Under the pieces are notes generated by a model that did no database searches, was not told where the DNA came from, and saw only the letters and a program-made list of their open reading frames with translations. The translations under genes and the position numbers were made by a program. DNA of 8,683 nt from Actinomycetota bacterium. GTDB lineage: Bacteria; Actinomycetota; Actinomycetes; Actinomycetales; Cellulomonadaceae. Shown in pieces: positions 1-5,350 of the stretch; the stretch's first letter is position 1, and each line of letters starts with the position of its first letter. The stretch lies in contig JAHIJU010000003.1 in the NCBI GenBank assembly GCA_018898235.1, positions 1 to 8,683 of the forward strand, in the 5' to 3' direction.

Positions 1-1954
1 CCGGCGGCGCGGACAGCTCGGCGAGCCGCCCGACGGCCTGCGTCCAGGCCTTGGCCTGCTGGACGATGACGCCGAGCGCGACCAGCTCGTCCCAGGCCCC
101 GACGTCGAACCGGCCGACGGTGAGCGGCCCGCGCCGGCTGTCGCCCAGCGCGCGCGCCTCCTCCACCAGCGCGCGCAGGGCCGCGAGCTGCGGGGTGTCG
201 ATCCGCAGCCACAGCCCGTCGTCGAGCAGCACCCGGTCCTCACCGGCCGCGAACGCCCGCAGCACCGCCTCCAGCGGCACCTGTCGGTCGTCGACCTCGA
301 TGGTCACCGACAGCTCGAACCAGTCGCGGTCCGCCCCGAGACCGAGCTCGTCATCGCTGCCCGTCCCGACCACGACCCGGGCCGACGTGGTCGCCTCGCG
401 GTAGTCGGGCAGGTCACCGACGATCCGCACCTCGACGCCGTCGACGTCACGCAGCGCGGGCAGCACCCGGTCGACGAGGGTGACGGTGTCCCAGTCGGTC
501 AGGCCCGGGTGCCCGGAGGCGTGGGTGCGCAGCGGCTGCAGGAGGGCAGCCCGCAGGCGCTCGGCGCTCGCGGCGGCGGGGGTCCCCTCGATCGGCGGCA
601 CACCCGGCGGCGGCTCCCCGAGCGCCCCCGCGACCGCCGTCGCCGCCGCGGCCAGCAGCCGCGTCTCCCCGTCGGACGAGCGCCACGGCTGGCCGAGCCG
701 GTCGATCGGACCGAGCGGCACCGGCTCCGGCGGGGTCGAGCCCGTCGACCGGTAGGCCCAGGACCAGGCGATCGCCACGGTGTGCCGCTCCCGCACGGTC
801 ACGTCCAGCCGCAGCCCGGGGGTGGCCGGCTCGGGCGGGTGGGCGGTGCCGTCGGTGCTGGTCAGCGGCAGGACCCCGGACAGGCGAGGGATGTACGTTC
901 CCCAGAACTCGGCGGCGGTCGGGGCCGGCACACGCAACGACCCCGGCATCGTGAGCAGCGGTTCGGCCCGCCGGTCCAGCGGGGCGGCGAACCGCGCGAG
1001 GCTGAGCGTGCGCGGCGCCTCGGTCCACCAGTACACGCCGGCGGGCGACGGGAGCCCGATCAGGCCGAGCCGTTCGGGGTCGAGCCGTTCGCCGCCGACG
1101 ACGACCCCGGGCAGCACCCGCAGACCGGCCTCGTCCTCGTGCAGGTCCAGCCGCACCTGCGCGGGCTCGTCGTGCACCAGGACGGGGTCGCCGGGCGCCT
1201 GCGCCGCCAGGATCTCGACCCCCACCCTCCGCAGCTCGGTGAGCATCGCCCAGACCGCGACCCCGGGTCCACGGTCCAGGAACAGCCACGCCGCCGTCGT
1301 CCCCCACGAACGCGCGGCAGCCGTGGTCTCGATGAGTCGGTGCAGCGCCACGAACCCCTCGCGGTGCTCCGGGACGAACCCCGCAGCCGAGTACGGGCCG
1401 ACGACCTCCGACCAGCCGGCACCGGTCCGGACCCAGCGGCCCCTGTCGCTGCGCACCGCGGGTCGGACGGCGAGACGGTGGGCGCGCGGCTGCTCCTGAC
1501 GGGAGTCCGCCGGATCGACCTGGACGTCGAGCAGGAGGGCGAGCGGCGCCCGGGGTCGCGACACCCGGCGCTGTGGTGCCGTGAGCACGGAGTCGAGGAC
1601 CTGGGCCCAGGCCGGCTGACGCACCGGACCGCTCGGTGCGGCGCCCGGCACCCCCGACCGCTGCGGCAGCACCGCGGCCTGCAGCAGCACCGCGGCCACG
1701 TGCTTGCAGGAGACCCGGACCGGGCACGAGCACACGCCCCCCAGCGGCTCGCCCTCCGGATCCAGGTGGATGTACTGGGTGTAGACCTCGCGCCCGCTGC
1801 CGCGCACTCGGCCGGTCAGCAGCCCTCGATCCTCGTCCCAGGTCGCGGAGAGCACCCGGCCGTCCAGCGCGTACGCCATGCCGCGCGCGAACACCTCCGG
1901 GGCGACGAGGGCGAGCACCTGCTCCTCGAGGACGACGGGGACGCGCACGGCCAC
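1..1954 (-). CDS. SWIM zinc-finger SNF2-family helicase, N-terminal part (3' end off window)
   Basis: The reading frame runs open from a GTG at 1954 through base 2 and off the left edge, giving 651 residues. A SWIM zinc finger (C-x-C-x5-C-x-H) lies at residues 75-85, with C75, C77, C83 and H85 followed by VAAVLL, the usual SWIM helix. Residues about 360-640 match the pattern of the SNF2-associated region of bacterial SNF2 helicases: a DWFELSV strand at 544, a segment containing LLDDGLWLRID, and a WDELVALGV helix shortly before the fragment ends. In the family this region directly precedes the DEAD/DEAH ATPase core, which must lie outside the window, so ATPase activity is inferred. The expected role is ATP-driven remodelling of protein-nucleic acid complexes in the cytoplasm; the SWIM finger would bind DNA or protein. 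The gene diverges from the VOC gene. The start is uncertain: GTG 1948 fits a leaderless transcript, and GTG 1987 is also in frame. Confidence 0.83.
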   Translation of the reverse strand, partial: MAVRVPVVLEEQVLALVAPEVFARGMAYALDGRVLSATWDEDRGLLTGRVRGSGREVYTQYIHLDPEGEPLGGVCSCPVRVSCKHVAAVLLQAAVLPQRSGVPGAAPSGPVRQPAWAQVLDSVLTAPQRRVSRPRAPLALLLDVQVDPADSRQEQPRAHRLAVRPAVRSDRGRWVRTGAGWSEVVGPYSAAGFVPEHREGFVALHRLIETTAAARSWGTTAAWLFLDRGPGVAVWAMLTELRRVGVEILAAQAPGDPVLVHDEPAQVRLDLHEDEAGLRVLPGVVVGGERLDPERLGLIGLPSPAGVYWWTEAPRTLSLARFAAPLDRRAEPLLTMPGSLRVPAPTAAEFWGTYIPRLSGVLPLTSTDGTAHPPEPATPGLRLDVTVRERHTVAIAWSWAYRSTGSTPPEPVPLGPIDRLGQPWRSSDGETRLLAAAATAVAGALGEPPPGVPPIEGTPAAASAERLRAALLQPLRTHASGHPGLTDWDTVTLVDRVLPALRDVDGVEVRIVGDLPDYREATTSARVVVGTGSDDELGLGADRDWFELSVTIEVDDRQVPLEAVLRAFAAGEDRVLLDDGLWLRIDTPQLAALRALVEEARALGDSRRGPLTVGRFDVGAWDELVALGVIVQQAKAWTQAVGRLAELSAPP

Positions 1955-1955
1955 G

Positions 1956-1961
1956 AGCCTA
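1956..1961 (-). promoter_or_regulatory. Candidate -10 element (TAGGCT) for the SWIM/SNF2 gene
   Basis: Read on the minus strand, TAGGCT fits the actinobacterial TANNNT -10 pattern. It ends seven bases before the GTG at 1948, so transcription could begin at or next to that start codon and give a leaderless mRNA. No good Shine-Dalgarno sequence precedes GTG 1954 or 1948, which agrees with this. No convincing -35 was seen. The hexamer is short and could be chance. Confidence 0.35.
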
Positions 1962-2123
1962 GGACGGGGCGGTGACAGGTGGCTCACGCCGCGCCCCCGG
2001 ACTACGCCCCGCAGCGCTGCGCCGTCCGTTCGCCGTGCGGACCGGGCCGCCGAGCCGCACGCTGGTCCTGCCGTCGCGCCGGGCCATGTCAGTGGGACGC
2101 GCGACGATGGCGCCCCACCCGAC

Positions 2124-2130
2124 GAGGAGG
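2124..2130 (+). promoter_or_regulatory. Ribosome binding site (GAGGAGG) fixing the VOC start
   Basis: GAGGAGG lies six bases before ATG 2137. It is the strongest Shine-Dalgarno match on the plus strand here. It decides the start against upstream in-frame alternatives from about 1972, whose extra residues look like translated intergenic DNA. Confidence 0.8.
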
Positions 2131-2136
2131 TCAACG

Positions 2137-2568
2137 ATGGCGGTCTCACTCACCCCATACCTGCACTTCGGCACCGAGGCCCGCGCCGTCCTGGAGTTCT
2201 ACCGCTCGGTCTTCGGCGGCGAGCCCGAGGTGGCCACGTTCGCGTCCTTCGGGATGTCGACCGACCCGGCGGACGCCGATCTGGTGATGCACGGGTTCCT
2301 GCGGACCGACGCAGGGCTGGAGATCATGGCCTCGGACACCCCGAGCCACATGACGCGCCCCGCGGGCACCTCGGTGTCACTGTCGCTCAGCGGCTTCGGC
2401 GTCGACGACGAGACGTTGCGGGGCTACTGGACCAAGCTCCGCGAGGGCGCCCGCGAGGTCGGCGCCGAGCTCGCGCCGTCGCCGTGGGGAGCCTCGTTCG
2501 GCCAGCTCACCGACCGGTTCGGGGTCATCTGGCTGGTCAACATCGACCCCGGGGAGCCGCAGGGCTGA
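2137..2568 (+). CDS. PhnB-like VOC (glyoxalase/bleomycin-resistance fold) protein
   Basis: This 143-residue protein opens with a strand and helix of the form YLHFGTEARAVLEFYRSVFGGE, the hallmark of the PhnB-like branch of the vicinal oxygen chelate superfamily. It ends with a strand (FGVIWLVNI) typical of the second half of the fold. The length suits a single-domain member that pairs two beta-alpha-beta-beta-beta modules. Members of this branch are cytoplasmic and often dimeric. Many have no assigned substrate, and some resemble 3-demethylubiquinone methyltransferase-like proteins without being methyltransferases. No specific reaction can be assigned here. The gene stands alone: it diverges from the helicase gene, and 46 bases separate it from the next gene, which seems to have its own promoter. 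Start chosen by the GAGGAGG site six bases upstream. Confidence 0.88.
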   Translation: MAVSLTPYLHFGTEARAVLEFYRSVFGGEPEVATFASFGMSTDPADADLVMHGFLRTDAGLEIMASDTPSHMTRPAGTSVSLSLSGFGVDDETLRGYWTKLREGAREVGAELAPSPWGASFGQLTDRFGVIWLVNIDPGEPQG

Positions 2569-2602
2569 GCCCCAGCCCACCGGCACCGATCCGTCGGCTC
2601 GC

Positions 2603-2608
2603 TAACCT
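2603..2608 (+). promoter_or_regulatory. Candidate -10 element (TAACCT) for a leaderless transcript
   Basis: TAACCT matches TANNNT, and exactly six bases separate it from GTG 2615, the spacing expected if transcription starts at the first base of the start codon. There is no Shine-Dalgarno sequence before this GTG. A -35 element was not recognised. Confidence 0.5.
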
Positions 2609-2614
2609 CGGCCC

Positions 2615-3793
2615 GTGAGCGTCCTCGAACCGCCGCTGGCGGATGCGCCGGACCGGTCCGTGCGGCCACCCCGCACGACCGGGCCCAGGCGCTGGGTGGC
2701 GCTCGTGCTCGTCGTCGTCCTCGTGGTGCTGGCGGTCGCAGCGGTCGGCTCGGTCGTCGTCGGGCAGCGGGACTACACGGCGGCCGCGGATCGGCTGAAC
2801 GTCCTCGTCGACCAGGCCCGGGAGGTCGAGTCCACCCGTGCGGAGGCGGTGACGACCACGACCCCCGCGTCCGCCGAGGCGGCGGCGTTGGCCGCCGTCG
2901 ACGTCACGGGCTTCGCCGATCCGGGAGCCGCGGCCACGCTGACCACCGACGTTGCGACGCTCGCGACGGCTCTCACCGCATCGGGCGCGCCGCTCGACGT
3001 CCCGGACTACGCCCCGCGCCACCCCCGCACCCTCTGGCCGACGGCCGTAGATGCGGCCACGACCGAGCTGCGGACCCGGGCCGCCAAGCTCGACACCGCG
3101 ATCGCCACGACCCGGACGGCCACCGACGCCCTCACGTCGGCGCTCGCGGCCGTCACGGCGTCGCGGCAGCGGCTGCTGGACTCGGTCGCAACGGTGTCCG
3201 CCCAGGTCGATGCCGCGAACGATGTGGCTGCCAACGACTCCCGCTTCGTCTTCCGGGACGCGGCCGCCGCCATCGACCCGGCCTCGGGGGGCCAGGCCTC
3301 CGCGCTCGCGGCCTACGTCGAGGCCGGGCGGGGCCTCCAGGCGTCGCAGGCCGCCGAGGAGGCCGAGCTCGACGGACCGCTGCGGGACTCCAAGGTCGCG
3401 GTGGAGCAGTTCGCCCGGTCCATCGACGGCGGGGTCCTGCTCGACTTCGACTGGGCGCCGACCCTCGTCATCGACGGCCAGACCTGGGGGCGATCCGGGT
3501 CGCTGGCCGGCTGGACCCAGTTCTGGTTCGACCGCGGCGGGTACGCCACGATCTCGCTCACCAGCTCCGTCGCGGCGCAGTGGCCCAGCTCGAAGTCGCT
3601 CGTCGTGCACGAGGTCGGGCATGCGATCCAGACCAAGTGCCCCGACCTCGCCGACCACTCGACCCGCCAGGCCGTCGAGGCCTGGGCGACCGCATGGGCC
3701 ATCGGGATGGGCTACACCGACCCCGGGAACGGGACACAGGCCTACGGCGCACCCCCGGCGTCGTTGGTGGAGATCTCCACCTCCTGCCGGTAG
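2615..3793 (+). CDS. Membrane-anchored protein with HEVGH zinc-metallopeptidase signature, family not recognised
   Basis: The protein has 392 residues. A short proline- and arginine-rich N-terminus ending in RR (25-26) is followed by one strongly hydrophobic segment (27-50), so the rest probably faces outside the membrane. Residues about 52-270 are rich in Ala, Thr and Asp and look mostly helical, possibly a coiled stalk. The C-terminal domain (about 280-392) carries H332-E-V-G-H336, the HExxH zinc motif with E333 as the presumed general base. Nineteen residues after H336, E355 in VEAWATAWA is a plausible third ligand, as in gluzincins. The only two cysteines, C342 and C391, flank this region and could form a disulfide, which supports an extracytoplasmic location. 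Proteolytic activity is inferred from the motif only. GTG 2615 is supported by a -10-like hexamer for a leaderless message. The neighbours give no functional hint. I cannot name a family. Confidence 0.82.
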   Translation: MSVLEPPLADAPDRSVRPPRTTGPRRWVALVLVVVLVVLAVAAVGSVVVGQRDYTAAADRLNVLVDQAREVESTRAEAVTTTTPASAEAAALAAVDVTGFADPGAAATLTTDVATLATALTASGAPLDVPDYAPRHPRTLWPTAVDAATTELRTRAAKLDTAIATTRTATDALTSALAAVTASRQRLLDSVATVSAQVDAANDVAANDSRFVFRDAAAAIDPASGGQASALAAYVEAGRGLQASQAAEEAELDGPLRDSKVAVEQFARSIDGGVLLDFDWAPTLVIDGQTWGRSGSLAGWTQFWFDRGGYATISLTSSVAAQWPSSKSLVVHEVGHAIQTKCPDLADHSTRQAVEAWATAWAIGMGYTDPGNGTQAYGAPPASLVEISTSCR

Positions 3794-3867
3794 AGCCCAC
3801 GCATCTGCGCGCCCGGAGCGCCCCGTTCTCCCCAGGGGTCCCCGCAGCCCCCACTGTCAGATCTCCG

Positions 3868-3883
3868 TCATACAGTTGTTCGA
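3868..3883 (+). promoter_or_regulatory. Candidate LexA/SOS box upstream of the HNH gene
   Basis: TCATACAGTTGTTCGA aligns with the actinobacterial SOS box TCGAAC-N4-GTTCGA. The right half GTTCGA is perfect, and the left half matches at four of six positions. It lies 27 bases before GTG 3911. A TANNNT hexamer (TACAGT, 3871-3876) sits inside it, so LexA binding would cover the likely -10. Several mycobacterial 13E12-family (DUF222/HNH) genes are known to be under LexA control, which raises the prior for this site. Binding is unproven. Confidence 0.55.
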
Positions 3884-3900
3884 AGACGACTCGAGCAGGT

Positions 3901-3904
3901 GAGG
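3901..3904 (+). promoter_or_regulatory. Ribosome binding site (GAGG) favouring GTG 3911
   Basis: GAGG lies six bases before GTG 3911. The alternative in-frame GTG at 3899 would overlap this site and has only a short AGCAGG-like stretch in front of it. The 3911 start is therefore preferred; the difference is four residues. Confidence 0.5.
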
Positions 3905-3910
3905 TGGCGA

Positions 3911-5239
3911 GTGGACGGGGACGAGCGGATCGCGGCGTTGCACGCCGCCGTGGACGCGCTCGCTCTCGCCCATCCTTCCGACGGCGGTGACGCCGTCGGT
4001 CTCGTCATCGCGCTTGAGCAGCAGATCGGCCGACTCACGGCCATCGCCGCGCAGGCGGTGGCCGTGGTCGAGACAGCGCATCTCTGGGACGGCGACGGTG
4101 CGCGGTCAGTGATGGCCTGGCTCGCCTCCGTCAGCGGGCTGTCGTACCCGCGGGCGAAGGCACGGGTCGAGCTCGGCCGGGCCATGCGCGACGACCTCCC
4201 GCACTCACGGGAGGCTGCGCTCCTGGGCACGGTCCCGATCGAGCGTGTCGAGACCCTGGCGCGGCTCGCCACCACCACCGACGCCCGGCGGGCCGCCCTG
4301 TCCGGACCGGCCTCGGCCTGCGGTGAGCCGTTCCTGCTCGCCGAGGCCCAGGTGCTCCCCGCCGACTCGTTCCGGCGGCTGACTCAACGCTGGGCCGCAG
4401 CGGCCGACCCCGAGGCGGATGAGCGCGGCTATCGCGAGGCGGCGGCGCGGGAGTTCGTGACGCTGTCGGCAACGACCGGAGGTGTCCACCTCGCAGGCTT
4501 CCTCACCACCGAGCACGGCGCCAGCGTCCAGACCGCCCTGGAGGCAGTCATCGGCCCACCGGCTCCGGGCGATGCGCGCACCAGCGCACAGCGCCGAGCG
4601 CAGGGTCTCGCGGACCTGTCCCGCCTCGTGCTCGATCACGGACTGCTGGGTGCCGGTTCGGCCGTCCGCCCGCACCTGACCGTCGTGGTCGACGTCGAGA
4701 CGCTCCGTCGCGCGATCGACGGCCGCCCCCACGCCGAAGACCCGCCCGGCGAGGCGGGCCTCGGACCCGCTGCGCGACACCCGAGCCCGGGGGCGCTGCC
4801 GGATCTGTCCGTCGGGCCGGCCCCGCCCGACAGCGAACGGTTTGCCGTCGGTGAGGTCCTCGGGACGGGGCCAGTTCCGGCGTCGGTCCTCGCCCGGTTG
4901 GCATGCGACTCGGAGATGACGAGGGTCGTCTTCGGTGCGCGGTCGCAGGTCATCGACGTCGGACGGGCCGAACGCACCTTCACCGGTGCCCGTCGACGCG
5001 CCGTCATCGCCCGCGACCAGCACTGTCAGTTCCCCGGCTGCTCAGTCCCGCCTGCACTCGGGGAGGTCCATCACGTCGACCACTGGGCCCGGGGCGGCGG
5101 CACCGACGTCAACGCCGGGATCCTGCTCTGCTGGCACCACCATGACCACGTGCACCGGGCGGGCATCGAGATCGACCGGTCCGCGGGTCGATGGCGATTC
5201 AGCGCACCGCCGGACCTGTCCACGGCCCGTGCTGCTTGA
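3911..5239 (+). CDS. DUF222 / HNH endonuclease domain protein (13E12 repeat family type)
   Basis: The protein has 442 residues from GTG 3911 (446 from GTG 3899). Residues about 15-330 form the helical DUF222 region, recognisable by the segment containing DGARSVMAWLA and by RVETLARLA. A variable Pro/Gly-rich linker occurs near 275-310. The C-terminal HNH domain starts at RRAVIARD. It has a cysteine pair C372 and C377 (CQFPGC), then H387-H388 with H391, N401, C407 and a histidine cluster 409-415 (HHHDHVH). This is the expected metal-binding, nuclease-type His-Asn-His arrangement and looks intact. The family is multicopy in many actinomycetes and is best known as the M. tuberculosis 13E12 repeats. 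Its cellular role is not established, and DNA cleavage is inferred from the domain. A candidate SOS box upstream suggests induction by DNA damage. The stop codon sits in the loop of an inverted repeat. Confidence 0.92.
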   Translation: MDGDERIAALHAAVDALALAHPSDGGDAVGLVIALEQQIGRLTAIAAQAVAVVETAHLWDGDGARSVMAWLASVSGLSYPRAKARVELGRAMRDDLPHSREAALLGTVPIERVETLARLATTTDARRAALSGPASACGEPFLLAEAQVLPADSFRRLTQRWAAAADPEADERGYREAAAREFVTLSATTGGVHLAGFLTTEHGASVQTALEAVIGPPAPGDARTSAQRRAQGLADLSRLVLDHGLLGAGSAVRPHLTVVVDVETLRRAIDGRPHAEDPPGEAGLGPAARHPSPGALPDLSVGPAPPDSERFAVGEVLGTGPVPASVLARLACDSEMTRVVFGARSQVIDVGRAERTFTGARRRAVIARDQHCQFPGCSVPPALGEVHHVDHWARGGGTDVNAGILLCWHHHDHVHRAGIEIDRSAGRWRFSAPPDLSTARAA

Positions 5240-5251
5240 GGGCACGGGCCG
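5223..5251. terminator. Ten-base-pair inverted repeat at the HNH stop codon, candidate terminator
   Basis: CGGCCCGTGC (5223-5232) and GCACGGGCCG (5242-5251) are perfect complements around a nine-base loop that contains the TGA at 5237-5239. The genes on either side converge, so a hairpin readable from both strands fits a bidirectional terminator. There is no T-run after it, but actinobacterial terminators often lack one. Because the left arm is coding sequence, part of the symmetry could be coincidental. Confidence 0.55.
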
Positions 5252-5267
5252 GACGGACGGCGCTCGC

Positions 5268-5282
5268 GCGCTCCGGGAGCGC
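5268..5282. terminator. Second short hairpin (GCGCTC-CGG-GAGCGC), candidate terminator component
   Basis: A six-base-pair perfect stem with a three-base loop lies 16 bases beyond the first inverted repeat and directly beside the parS-like site. On the minus strand it would be the first substantial hairpin after the oxidoreductase operon. It is compact and GC-rich, so formation is plausible, but such short stems are not rare in DNA of this composition. Confidence 0.35.
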
Positions 5283-5283
5283 A

Positions 5284-5297
5284 GTTCCACGTGAAAC
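5284..5297. other. parS: Candidate chromosomal parS site (ParB-binding centromere-like element)
   Basis: GTTCCACGTGAAAC differs from the 14-bp actinobacterial parS core GTTTCACGTGAAAC at one base. That position is unconstrained in the B. subtilis consensus (TGTTNCACGTGAAACA). The flanking T and A of the 16-bp consensus are not present. The match lies between two convergent genes, outside coding sequence. ParB/Spo0J loads on such sites, spreads and recruits ParA and SMC for chromosome segregation. They usually cluster near oriC, so this locus may be origin-proximal. Identity of the sequence is seen; function is inferred. Confidence 0.75.
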
Positions 5298-5350
5298 CTC
5301 CGGCTGTGGCCGACGGCGAACGCCGACGACCACGGCTCGCTGGTCCGACC

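Noticed and set aside
509..1975. Long plus-strand open frame (488 codons) opposite the SWIM/SNF2 gene, and a 428-codon minus-strand frame at 447-1733
   Set aside because: Both are Arg/Pro/Gly-rich with no recognisable motif and lie over a frame that has a clear SWIM motif and SNF2-associated pattern. They are GC-bias shadows.
2034..2061. Seven-base inverted repeat CGTGCGG/CCGCACG with a 14-base loop in the divergent helicase-VOC intergenic region
   Set aside because: It could be an operator, but stems this short are expected by chance in DNA this GC-rich, and no regulator gene is nearby.
3794..3860. Possible terminator after the HExxH gene (CCCC...GGGG runs near 3820-3845)
   Set aside because: Only about four pairs can form, with no good loop or T-run, so it cannot be told from background.
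5145..5155. Other CACGTG cores in the window (near 1696, 5147 and 7339) as extra parS sites
   Set aside because: Their flanks do not match GTTNCACGTGAAAC, and they lie inside coding regions.
3911..5239. HNH gene as part of a mobile element or intron
   Set aside because: There is no transposase, no flanking terminal repeats or target-site duplications, and composition matches the neighbours. DUF222-HNH genes are commonly stand-alone.
5314..5325. CGGC-GAAC-GCCG mini-hairpin just after the oxidoreductase operon stop
   Set aside because: A four-base-pair stem is too weak to call a terminator alone; the hairpins farther on are better candidates.
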